From assembly GCA_001051155.2 (NCBI GenBank), contig JYIP02000001.1, positions 1,984,001 to 2,048,000 on the forward strand: a DNA stretch of 64,000 nt. Reading direction: 5' to 3'. Origin of the DNA: Chrysoporthe austroafricana. Taxonomy: Eukaryota; Ascomycota; Sordariomycetes; Diaporthales; Cryphonectriaceae. Shown here one piece after another: positions 13,655-24,941 of this stretch; the first letter of the stretch is position 1; every line of letters begins with the position of its first letter. A program made the translations under genes and the position numbers. The notes beneath the pieces are model-generated. The model saw only the letters and a list, made by a program, of their open reading frames with translations, had not been told where the DNA came from and searched no databases.

Positions 13655-16600
13655 TGCTGCAATAATTGCCCAGCAGGGATAGACTATGAGAGTTGGAGTC
13701 TTTCTAGAGCGTCTGAATCTCCGAATGAGCGGACTGCACCTTGTCTATCAGAGAGGATCGATGGCGCCTGGTGTGCGATGCGTATCCGTCTGCTTGGGGA
13801 AGAGTGTATTGACTACTCTGTAGTCTTGGAATCTAGCTATATTTATTTCAATATGAATTAGTACTGAGTATAAGTACGATCTATATTATCGAGATGATAT
13901 AATAGCGTCTTCTAGGCTGCCAGGAAGCAGCCGACGTCAGACAGGCAGTTCGCGGCCCGTGTTCCTCGGCGCGCGGCGCGCGGACAAGGCTACCATGCTA
14001 GCCGTGGCGAAGCTTGTGTTTGAAGGATGAGGAGCGGGTGATGCATCATACACACGAAAAATTGGGTGGGTTGGGAACGCGTTTCTCATCAAACACCAAA
14101 ATCAAGTGTCAAGTCTCTATGAGGCTGACGGATGTAATAATTGTTGTGAGGAAATGGGGCCAGGAACTAGAACGAAGCCTTGGGACTTCTGTCTAGCTGC
14201 GGGACCATCAGAAACGGCTATGTGCAGTATACTATCCACTTCCCTCCGCTGAATCGGAGACGTACACAGAGATTGTTCAAAGAGGTACATGCCCTTGAAC
14301 AGTGTCTGATCATGCTACTGCGAGGTAGTGATGCCGAGTGCTGAGATATCATCCATGCGATCCTATCTTTTCACTCCGTGAAAACTGCCTAGGCAGATGT
14401 GCCCGCGGGCCAGGGTTGAATAATGGGAAGCGGTTAATATCACAATGAAAGAGCATATTTCCTAGTTTGTCGTCGGTAATAGTGGGCCTTTTCCGCACCG
14501 GCGGCCGAGGACTGTTGTGGGGGGAAAACCGCGGAACCCGTGGGATGGGGCTCAGCCGAGTGGGTGGGTCTGCTCGCATATCACCTACGAGCCCCAATAG
14601 CTAACAGATCCATCAACCGGGACACAAAAGGCCCAAGCTCTTCGAGCCCATCCTCTTCAAGGAGACTACTAGGCCCTTTGATCAATGGCTTAGTCCAATG
14701 GTCCTTTGCCCCTCTCCCGTCTTGCACTAAGTACTCACCTACGATCGCGACAACCACGATAAAGTCAACGCTCTACGTACCGTACAAGCTGAAGACAATA
14801 TATACTACAAAATCATGACTCAGGGCGACCTCCTACAAACACTACCCTACCTATTCCAAGCCATGCAATACGGACTCAGTACGGACTCCCGAAATCGCGG
14901 TCAGAGGTCTCGCCGCGGAGTAGGCTGCGGGCACTAGGCATTATTCGCACTTGGGGCGGCTGTCAGAAGCTCTATGTGGCGGTATCGAACGAACAAAGGC
15001 GCCAGCGTGCACCTGCATGAACGGCTCGGCATCGCGCACGAGGTGCACGCCACAATGTCTGACCATCAGCGTCGCCGCCGCCTCATTACTGTGCTGCAGG
15101 TCACGCGCGGGGTGTGGAAGCCCCGATGTTGCCGCCTTTCGAGGCCCACGACCAGGAGGCGATCCTGCCCGACCGCCTGTCAGCCTTCCTGATTACAGTG
15201 ACCGCCCCGAAGCTGCTGCGCGCGTCCAGAGCAGGTCCGTGATAAGCATGCCGGAGTCCGGCCGCATAAGCATGCGGTCTTGACCTGCCTGATGCAGGCG
15301 CAGACATCCGCGACTCCCGAAACTGCTGGGAGCCTATCGGCTGGCTTGGAGAGCGCCAGACGGACAGAATTTCTAGGCGTGGCGTCGTTAGTTCTGCAGT
15401 GTTGTCTCATGAGGTTGAGGGTCTCACCAGTTCGGGGACGAGACCGTGATGTCTTCGGAGCCGGTGGGACACTCGGCCGAGTGGGGTTAGCGGCCCTTGG
15501 TGCCCTTGGTGCACGGAGCAGACCCAGGCGTGCCAGGCTTGGGGAAATTTTCTGGGGAAGCAATGTGCGGGGTTCGCCACTAATAGCACAAAGCACGTTG
15601 TCAGACGTCATCGCAACGAGGGTCTCGAGATGAGGATCGACCGTGTCGGACGTCCACCTCTCAGATCTCATGGCCAAGATGATGGCGCAGAAACCCCTGC
15701 CCAAGCTGATCATGCAAGCTTCAACAAGGGGTAGGCGAGGCAGGCGCCCTCTGGTGAAGCTGTACGTAGTGTTTGAGCCCGCGCCCGAGCTTGAGCTTAA
15801 ACTTGAGCGTCTCGAGATGAGGCGAGAACCCGACTGACGCGAGCCCGGGGTGAAGAGTCCCAGTCGGCTGGGAGGAGGGTTCCTCTGCTGCCGCATACCC
15901 GCCGAAAGTACATTATCCGCAAAAGTACGGAGCACGTCCGTACATATGCGCCTGTTGCATCGTGCATACGACGTCGTCACCAGCACGAGAGAAAGCCACG
16001 CGCGTGCCGCACTCTCCGTCCCATCTCACCTCGGGGACTCGACATTTGGTACCCGAGAGTGCCACGCTGCCAGCGGCCCAGACTATCGGTGCCCATCGGT
16101 CGATCTCATCTGCTGCAACCTGATGGTTCAATGGCCCGAATGGTACTTCTGCGACAGGGCAGATGACGGAGTCAGCGCAGCAAGGATCTTGGCCGGGTCT
16201 GATTGGACTGCACGGGACAGCCACCATATTACCAGTCATTTACTTGTCGCCAGTCTGGTGCGCAGGAAGGGGCCATTCCACCTCAAGAGGAGCTAATTTC
16301 ATACATTGACTCGGGCTATCCCTGAGAACTCTGCTCACTGCCTTGAATCGCTGCGGCTTGCGGCTCAGCGACGCGGGAGTTCTTCTAGTCCGCCGGTGCG
16401 ACTACTCAGCCCCCTCCGCATCCCATCCTCCCGATCGCGAGGGAGGGGTGGGGAATGGAGGACGAGAAATCTGCACCCTCTACCCAGTAGTATGGATCCT
16501 CAGCAACCCTGATCGGTGGTCCCACTGGCGATCCAGGGCCAAGATGAGGTGCCAGGTCGGACCGGGGCTGCCCGGTGGCCCAGCCGTCCAGCTGCCCAGC

Positions 16601-17693
16601 CGCCCAGCCGCGCTGCCCAGCATTGTATCGTCAAGGCGTCGTCTGCTAGCATCGAGCCACCCGACAGGGCGGACCCCAGCTTTCCACGCCATGGAGCGAC
16701 AGTCACATGGCCCCCTCCGCAGTCACTTCGTGTTGTCTCTGGGGCCGCGTAGTATCTGTTGCATATCACCACCCTTCCTGTCGCTCGTCGAGACTGCCTA
16801 AGCTTTTACCCCATCGCGTCCTTTTTTTGCTTATTCAGTCCTGCAGCCTCGTATCAAATTTTTTCTCTCACCCTCTCCGCCGCCCCGCCCTCTTATGCGA
16901 GCTTGAGATATTACTGCGTCTGTGGTCACACCGACTGTGCGCCCCAGGTGAGACACCGCTGGGTGCGAAGCAGAGCCACGGTGGCTCCGCAGCGCTGGCA
17001 GGAGAACAGGCCGGGATTTGTTCCGCCCGAGGGTTGCGCCCATTTTATGTGCAAAACACCACGCATTACATCTGGCTTACAGGCCCGTGTCAGCTGCTGC
17101 TCCCGGCCTCTCTCGCCGCCTTTTCATCCTCGCCTGGTCGAATATCAGCGTCTCAGCCTGTTGGCTTCCGACCGTCCATGCGAGCCCATGTCAACCCGGC
17201 TACACTCTCAGGCTAAGCCGCGGATAAATCGACACTTCCTGACGCATTGCCCACCGAGCTTTCCGATCTGATCAGCAACTTTCGCCGGATCTGAGTCGAA
17301 CTGCTTCAGGATCCCCCCTTCCGCGCAGGGCCCAGGATTGCAGGCATCGTTGGACTGAGCCTCGCTCGCACCGGACCGGTCTCCTACTGTGGTCCGAGTC
17401 AAGAGGCAGACTAAGCGCACTCTCCTAGATTCTTTCTTGTGTGGTCGATTAGTACCGGAACTTTCATTACCTTCACGCCGCGAGCCGTCTCTGGGTCGAG
17501 GCGTCAGGTCGAGAGCGCTTCACGACTTGCGCGCCCATTCCACCACGCTGCCGCGATCCCATCGTCGTCCGGCCTCTCTCGCTCCATGCCCTTCAGCAGA
17601 AGACCATGGCACCTCCCTCCGGTTTACCATATTGAACCTCGCGACTGCCGGTTCCAACCCCCTTAGGCGGATTGAGTGGCGCTCTGTCCCGTC
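13655..17693. other. 4 kb without a supportable gene
   Basis: The AT-rich character continues to about 14.9 kb, then the sequence turns GC-rich. Open frames at 15180-15986 (-) and 15280-15633 (+) overlap each other and match no family I know. From about 16.3 kb to 17.69 kb the DNA has several pyrimidine-rich blocks, for example near 16800-16890, typical of a fungal promoter and 5' leader for the gene starting at 17694. Confidence 0.45.
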
Positions 17694-20600
17694 ATGGCCG
17701 AATTGGCCGTCTCGACGGGGCCTGTTCCGGACCGCGGGCCCGCCGTCTTCGCTGTCACCGTCTCCACACTCGCTGTAGGGACCATCTTCTTTGTCGCTAG
17801 GTTAATATGTCGAACATTGATCGTGAAGAGGGTAAGTTGGGACGACTACTGCATCATCGCCGCCTGGGTTCTAGCTGCCGGCCTCACCACGACCATCGAC
17901 GTCGGTACAAGTTTCGGATTGGGTAGGCATGATGAGGACATCTCAGATGAGGATCGTCTTCCTCTCAGGAAGACGGAATACGTCTTCTCGGTTCTCTACG
18001 TTCGTGGCCCAACATCTGCATGGAGTGAACGCTCATGATTGACGTCAGTACAGAATCCTGCCCTCATGGCCCTCAAGACATCGATCCTGATCTTCTACCT
18101 GCGACTGGCCAAGAATACCCAGCAGGTCCTCCGCGTCGCGTCCTGGATCGTGGCCATCATTGTCAACGTCGCCGGTGTCGCTCTCACCATACTGAACATC
18201 TTTCAGTGTCATCCAGTCACGGCATCCTTCAGCACGTCCTACTCTGGTCAAGCAAAATGCATCCCGCTCCTCACCGAATTCATCTGCAGTGCGCCTATCA
18301 ATATCGTCACAGACCTCGCGATACTCGCCTTGCCGATTCCGGTCCTCACCGGGATGAGGTTGCCAAAGCGGCAGAAGTACATTCTCGTCATGACCTTCTC
18401 TCTCGGTATCTTCGTGACAATAGTCGATGTAGTGAGGATCTACTATCTGCAGCAGGCTATCTCGACCGTGTCCACCGCGCCGTCCAGCGACCCGACGGCC
18501 ATCTTTGGCGACGGCCCCGAGTTTCCCTGGAACGCCTCGCTCTCTCTGATGTGGTCAGCTGTCGAGGTGAATATTGGCATGATCTGCGCCTGCGTCCCGA
18601 CCCTAAAGCCTTTGATTATCAAGATCCTCCCAAGTGCTATCCTCGATCCTGACGGCACGAGAAATTCGAACTTGTCGACGTATGGTACTGAAAGCGATAA
18701 AGAGACAGGCCAAGGGACGCAGAACGGCACGGAGCATCCCGTGTCTCGCGACGGTCCGCACAGTAGCCCACTACCTCCCCCACAGTCTCAGCAGGAGTCC
18801 TCAGATCCTCAGGAAATGGACTTCCTCGACTTCCTCACAACACCCGACATGCTTCAGGACCACACCGCGACGATGACGACGACGGCCAGTGCCCGGAACC
18901 GTTTCAACTCGACAGGCACGAGGACGACGTGGAGGTCTCACAGGCCAAGACGGGATAGCGCAGTTTATTTCGGTTTCGTCAACATGAAGCGGCCCAAGAG
19001 CATGATTGAGATCTCGGCGTCCGATTCGGTCCGGTACTGCATCATCGTCACCACGCTGTTCCTGCTGTGGGGCTTCTCCTACGGCCTTCTCAACACGCTG
19101 AACAATGTCATCGCTTCCATCGCGAACATGAGCACGGCTGAGACTATCGGGCTGACAAGCGTATACTTTGGGGGAGGCTATTTCTTTGGTCCACTCATAA
19201 TCGGCGAGTGGGTTCTCCGGCACGACGAGCACTCGAGGTTCCACCGTCGACGACATAAGAACCGGGACCCTGTGGGCGGTTTCAAGGCAACATTTATTTT
19301 GGGACTATGCATATATGGCATCGGTACCATTATGTTCTGGCCTTCGGCCGTCCTGACGTCATTCCCCGGCTTCCTCATCAGCAACTTCGTGGTTGGCTTC
19401 GGACTAGCTGTGCTCGAAACAGCAGCCAATCCGTTCATTATCCTCTGTGGGCCTCAGATGTACGCAGAGGTCCGGATTCTAATCGCACAGGCCTTCCAAG
19501 GCGTCGCTACCGTCATCAGCGGCGTGCTCGCTCAGAAGGTCTTTTTCGTCAATCTCGGTAGCGGTTCACGGGCTACTTCTGAGGAGCTTCTCGACGTGCA
19601 GTGGACATACTTGGCCATCACGCTGTTCTGCGTTGCCCTGGCTCTCTTCTTCTATTACATGCCTCTCCCCGAAGTCCGCGACGCGGATCTCGGCCGAGCC
19701 GCCGCACGCCTGCCTGTCGATGCGAAGAAGCGCAGCTTTGGCGGCCTTCAACTACGGACAGTCTGTATCATCCTTGCCGTCCTCGCACAGTGGACATATG
19801 TCGCCGCGCAAGAATCAATGTCCATTTTCTTCAGAAATCTCATCGAGGCTTTCCTCCCCGCCGCAGAAGACAGCTTCGCCTGGCCTGCAGGGCTGGCCCT
19901 CTCCATAAACGACTATACCCTCCTCGCCCACGCAGCCTTCGCCATCTCCCGCTTTAACGCCGCCCACATCGCCTGGTACAGCGTCAAATACCCACAAGCG
20001 CGCTTCATCCCCTCCCCCCGGACGATGCTGACGATCTTCTCCCTGCTCTCCGTCCTCTTCGCCCTGGTGTGCGTCGCCCTCCAGCCCACCAGCGATCCGA
20101 ACCTCATCGCGGTCCCCGTCATCCTCTTCTTCTTCGCCGAGGGGCCCCTCTGGCCGCTCATCTTCGCGGCCGGCCTCCGGGGCCAGGGCGACCGCACGAA
20201 GCGCGCCGGGGCCTGGCTTACGATGGGCGCCAGCGGGCCGGCGTTCTGGCCGTTCGTCATGTACGCCGTGGTCAGCCGCGGCGGCGAGGTGCAGCTTGCG
20301 TTCGTCGTGGTCGTTGTGCTGCTGGTGTTCACGCTCGCGTACCCGGTGTTCCTGACGGCCGTGCGCGACGCGAGGGACCTAGTCGACCCGGTGTTCCACG
20401 GGCGGCCCGTCAGCACTGCCAGGGGCGGCGCGGGGGGTGGGCTGTGTGGGCTCGAGAACCGCGAGGGCGGCGGCCGGAGCATCCTCAACGTGGACGAGGT
20501 CGTCCGCCAGCGGCAGCGCGCTAGGTTAGGTTCGGCGGCGACAGCCGGGTCGGGCGGGGTCGCGCTGGGTCTGCTCAACAAGTTCAGCCTTGGGAAGCAG

Positions 20601-20750
20601 AGGGACTGGCGGAGGAAGGGCTCGGGCTCGACGGCGAGCGGGAGCCCGCTGTTCGAGCACCGGGAGATGACGAGCGACGGCGGGCTTGGTACTGGGGCGG
20701 AAATTGAAAACGGCGAGAGGTCGCCGCCAACGATACCCGAGGAGCGCTGA
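17694..20750 (+). CDS. Fusion of fungal rhodopsin-like 7TM domain and FucP-type MFS transporter
   Basis: Two exons, 17694-17999 and 18054-20750, encode exactly 1000 residues. The 54-base intron (GTTCGT...CAG) is in phase 0 and rebuilds the family motif VLYNPALMALKTSILIFYLRL-type block across the junction. Residues about 18-300 form a fungal rhodopsin-like/SAT4-type integral membrane domain, with the R-x3-R...WDD signature (RLICRTLIVKRVSWDDY). Residues about 300-412 are a polar Ser/Pro/Gln-rich linker. Residues about 413-880 form a twelve-helix MFS transporter of the fucose/glucose/galactose permease type (LWGFSYGLLNTLNN near 438, TAANPFI later). Residues 880-1000 are a Gly/Ser/Arg-rich tail. 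No stop interrupts 18054-20750. Topology fits: a seven-helix domain ends inside, where MFS proteins begin. A sensor-transporter (transceptor) role is inference only. Splitting into two genes would need an unseen intron or promoter within the linker. Confidence 0.88.
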
Positions 20751-23700
20751 TTTTATTCGCTTTCTCATGCATGTGCCATTTTTATTTTTTTTTTGTTGTT
20801 TTTTTAAATACTGAGCCTTTGGAACTTTGACGGATATATGGATGGTACATGTCGGCCGGCATTTGGATGGGCAACTACCACGACTTTGTAGATAGTTGTC
20901 ATTTGTAAGCGACTTTGTCATATAGTAAAAATAATATAATGGAGACTCTGGTGACGCACGTCGCTGCAGAGCATGCAGAGGACATCATCACCCAGTCTTC
21001 ATGCGATCACAACCAGTATCACTCTGTGCCAAAGGACCCGATGTGGTGCTGGTTGACCCATTGCTGTAAATGTGCTCAACTTACTACCAGACAAAAATCG
21101 TCTTAATGTTACTATGCTAAGGATATGATCCTCTACGCGAGGGCCGAGATTCGCTGTTCAAGGCGAGGATCATGGGATGCGGGCGTTGGGAGGCTTAGGA
21201 TTGCAGGGATGATACCGGACGAGGTGCGCGGACTGTGCGCATAGAAATAGTTCTTGAGGTGGTCTTTTTTTTTTCTTTTTTTTTTTTCCTTCTCCTCGTT
21301 TTTTCAATAAAAAAGTAAATGCCAATTTGGTTGTTGTAGTGGCAAAGACGGTGCTTCGCTTAGCTATTTGTAAGCCGAGCCATATGAGAAGGAAGGGAGG
21401 GAGTCTACCTGCCTAAATAATATATAGAAGGCTAATTACTAGATAGTCCAAGTTCAGCCTCGCCTCCAGGAACACCGGTTGGGCTGGATTTTCAGTGATA
21501 CCCCAGAAAAGTGCGCATTTTGAGACTGGAGCGCTTGAACAGACATCAAGATACTGTGATAGTATAAATGCATAGGTCTATATGAGGACACTTGAACTGC
21601 TGAAGGTTGCCTACGCCTGCTGTCTGCGCCGTGGTTTGTTGCACAAGATAAGTGGGTCTTCATTAACAGCCTTGTTGCTCCCCGACCCTGACAAGCAACC
21701 ACCAAATTGCTTTTTCCATCTGCAAGCTGGTCTACTCTCCTTGGACTCCCTCTTCTGCAGCCGCCAAGATTTTCCACTCGACACGCATCATCAACATTCA
21801 GCAACCTGTTACATCCCTACGACATGCTATTGGACGGTACTTCTGTGCAACCCCTCTTCCATTTGCCTCCAGCCCTCGCCATCATCTCGATTCCGAAGAC
21901 CACCACTATGTACGAGCACTGATCACCAACAGAATTGGTGAGAACAAGCGTTCCAACCTCTGACTCGTGCTCGCTCCCTTATACCCACAATTTGGCCATC
22001 GGCCAGTTGCCACATGTCTGGATTATCATCGCTTTATCCCCTTCTCTCCGTCCCCACGCCATACCGTTCAACAGCTGCCAGTATCTCGGGGTGGATGGTC
22101 TTGCGGGCCCAGGCTTCATGAGTTATTGCGTGTCTTTACGAGGTAATGCCTCACATCTTGCTCGATTTTACGATCACTCTCAGGCAGCCCTTGGCCAGCA
22201 TGGAGTAGAAGCGAGATGCACACACGTTGCGATCGTCTGCCTCCACTCAACTACACACGTGCACGGGTTCCCGTCTCGAGTCTGTACCACGCAAGCACGA
22301 ATGTTCCAGCCCCCTTGAGCGACTGTCCATCATTCCCAACAATATTGACCCTTCCTTTCCATCTCACCTGTGTTTATGACTAGCCTCGTCTATTCCCTTC
22401 GTCCTCGCTCGCCCGACTTATAGTCCTCCGCTGATGTTTAAGCGATCCGCAGACAACAAATGCAGAACTGGTCTTCTTCGACACGAAAGCCATGCGCCGT
22501 ACCTCACACACTGCGAAGCACACCCATACAGATAAACACTCAGTGGAAGGGCGGAACGTGCCCTCCCCATAACGCACCACAGCCTCTTGTGGCAGCACCG
22601 GAGGAGTGGTCCCTTGGAAGAAACCCCCATCACATCCACTACACAGTCATTCTACCAGGACATGTTAGGCTCGCCAGGTGCTTCGGCGCTGGCCCTCTCT
22701 GGTTCCTGGTGGGTAACCATAAAGTGACGACTTACCCCTACCGCATCTGTCCCTGGACCCTGGCGCGATCTTTCACCGATCAACCCGGGAGACAATGCTC
22801 GCATGAACCATGGCATGCCCCCTAGGCTCCCTCCCGGAGGCGGGCAAACACGACGCCACTCCGGGGCCGAGGGCTGTCGAAAGGTGTACGCGTCGCGATG
22901 GTCTTCCTCGACAAGACGGCCGGCGGGGAGGCGGTGGCTCTCGAGAGCTTACACTCAGCTCACTGCACAGGAGGAGGTGCCCGGCCTCCGCAAGGATCTG
23001 GGACCGGCCGGCCCGTCATCGTGCTGGGTACTTGGCTCGACAGGTCGAAGCACTTCCACCTCAACGTGGGAGGCCCTATGTCTTCGGAAGCCAACCCCGT
23101 GTGTGTGCCGGTGCATGTCTGGGTGAGGCGGGAGCACTCAACTGCTCCTTTCAGACCCCGCTTTCGAGACCATCAGCTCTTTCTGGGTGAGTTTCCCCTC
23201 CCCTTCGATATCGGCTGACTTGGGTAGTTACATCACAAAGTGCAGCGGACATGTCGATGTTCGGGTGGTGGCGGGTGCACTTTTATGTTTTCCTTTTCGT
23301 CGTATTCGCAGCCCGGTGCGGCGACACGAAGAAGAGTCGTCTAGGAGTAGTTCCTCATGCATTTCATTATATGAAATCGTTTGTATGTCGGTCCCTCGCG
23401 AGGCAATCTGATATCCAGTTTTGTACTCTGAGCACAGCTGTCCACGGCATCCTGCGTCCTCAATCTGTGGACTTCTCCATCTTGAACTTCGCCGAAACCT
23501 CAGAGTAATTGCGAAAAGCGAGCGCTCGCTGCGCGGTATTACCATCGTGAACCTGGCTTTTGCATGATGATGAGGCGGTCGCCGGTGATGACAGGTCACA
23601 TCAGACTCATGAAGCTGTTATCCAAGCTTCTGGGGAGGCATAAAAGCCGTGCGGGTAGAGAACATATTGGGTGGGCATCCGCACAAGGAGATGCGTCTGG

Positions 23701-23885
23701 CACGTTGAGCTGCCACAGGTCAAGACATAAGCAGCCAACCCCGTCGTGGCGCGAGTGTGGTGAGACTTCACAACGGCTGGCGCCCTCCGTCCGATCCGTC
23801 GTGTAACTCGGCGGACTGTCAGTCACACAGGAGGCCCCAAAGTACCGCAACGCCTTATTTGACACAATACGACTGGCTTGATATG
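20751..23885. other. 3.1 kb intergenic with T-rich tracts and a leader-like stretch
   Basis: T-rich tracts at 20779-20810 and 21264-21306 with AATAAA just after the second are plausible 3'-end signals on the plus strand. From about 21700 to 22400 the plus strand is CT-rich like a fungal 5' leader, followed by short open frames between 22803 and 23218, the most protein-like starting at ATG 22898 (106 codons). I recognise no domain in it and do not call it a gene. Confidence 0.4.
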
Positions 23886-24941
23886 TTATGCATCGACTTC
23901 AGACTCCTCTGGCCAATATAGCCTGACTGGGTTATCAACCAGCAGCTTCTTCTGTAGTTCCTCAGACGGCGCGATGCTCGGGACCCAGTCTACCAGCAGC
24001 CCATCGTCCGGCATGTGACTCTTCAGGTTGGGATGCGGCCAGTCGGTGCCCCAGAGCACGCGGTCCGGGAACTCCTCGACGAGCGCCCTCGCGAACGGGA
24101 CGACGTCCCTGTACGCCGCCCTCTCGCCGCCCAGCGCGTGCGGGCCAGACCTGCTCAACCGCTCGGGACAGGTCACCTTGACGTACGTGTGGGGGCGGTC
24201 GCGCATGAGCTGGCGGAAGAGGCCGAACTCCGGCCCGTCGGCAGGTTTTGTGACATCTGGCGTGCCCATGTGGTCCACCACGACCGGCGTTGGGAGCGTG
24301 CGTAGGAACCCCTCGAGGTCAGGCAGGTCCGCGGCCTCGAAGTACACGACGACGTGCCAGCGAAGCCTGCTGATCCTGCCGGCAACCTCCCGCATCTCGT
24401 CGAGCCTGCCGCCGAAGCCACCGGCGCCGCCGCCGACGAGCCGCCGCACGAAGTTGAACCTGACCCCCCTCACGCCCGCCTCGTGCAGGGCTTCCAGCGT
24501 CTCCTCGCTAACGTCCCTCCTCACGGACGCGATGCCCCTCGCCCTGCCCTGCGACGACCGGAGCGCGTCGACTAGAGCGGAGTTGTCCGTCCCGTGGCAC
24601 GTCGCCTGAACGATGACGTTGCGGTCGAAACCGAGGTGGTCGCGCAGCGCGAACAGCTGCGCGGCGGAGGCGTCGCAGGGCGTGTATTTCCGCTCCGGGG
24701 TGTAGGGAAAGATATGCCCCGGCCCAAAGACGTGGCAGTGGGCGTCGACAGCGCCAGGCGGGAGGGCAAACACCGGTCTGCTCGGGTCGGGGTGGAAATC
24801 GAGCCAGTCTGGGTCCTTGGTGGACCGAGCCGGGGCTTGATGGGAGGTTGTCATTGTGGAGAGATGCGACCGCCGGAGGGAGAGGGTACTCAGCCGCGTG
24901 GATTGTATATGGATGCGCCTGGGCCAGAACCGTCCCAGCAT
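23886..24941 (-). CDS. Amidohydrolase, 2-pyrone-4,6-dicarboxylate lactonase (LigI)-like
   Basis: Amidohydrolase-2 family TIM-barrel hydrolase resembling bacterial LigI, which opens 2-pyrone-4,6-dicarboxylate in protocatechuate and lignin-aromatic breakdown. The intronless frame gives 351 residues from ATG 24941, or 322 from ATG 24854. Visible family blocks are VDAHCHVFGPG (metal-binding-type HxH at 68/70), the substrate-side block YTPERKYTPCDAS, ATCHGTDN, VVVDHMGTP, WGTDWPHPN with its catalytic-type Asp, and the terminal LLVDNPVRLYW. The longer start adds about 29 residues rich in Arg, Ser and Leu without acidic residues, which looks like a mitochondrial presequence. The shorter would be cytosolic. 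Substrate identity is inferred from overall similarity; other lactone or amide substrates are possible. The neighbouring genes do not form an obvious aromatic-degradation cluster. Confidence 0.87.
   Translation of the reverse strand: MLGRFWPRRIHIQSTRLSTLSLRRSHLSTMTTSHQAPARSTKDPDWLDFHPDPSRPVFALPPGAVDAHCHVFGPGHIFPYTPERKYTPCDASAAQLFALRDHLGFDRNVIVQATCHGTDNSALVDALRSSQGRARGIASVRRDVSEETLEALHEAGVRGVRFNFVRRLVGGGAGGFGGRLDEMREVAGRISRLRWHVVVYFEAADLPDLEGFLRTLPTPVVVDHMGTPDVTKPADGPEFGLFRQLMRDRPHTYVKVTCPERLSRSGPHALGGERAAYRDVVPFARALVEEFPDRVLWGTDWPHPNLKSHMPDDGLLVDWVPSIAPSEELQKKLLVDNPVRLYWPEESEVDA

Noticed and set aside
15180..15986. 268-codon open frame on the minus strand
   Set aside because: It starts at GTG, overlaps open frames on the other strand, has no domain, and random long frames are expected in GC-rich DNA.
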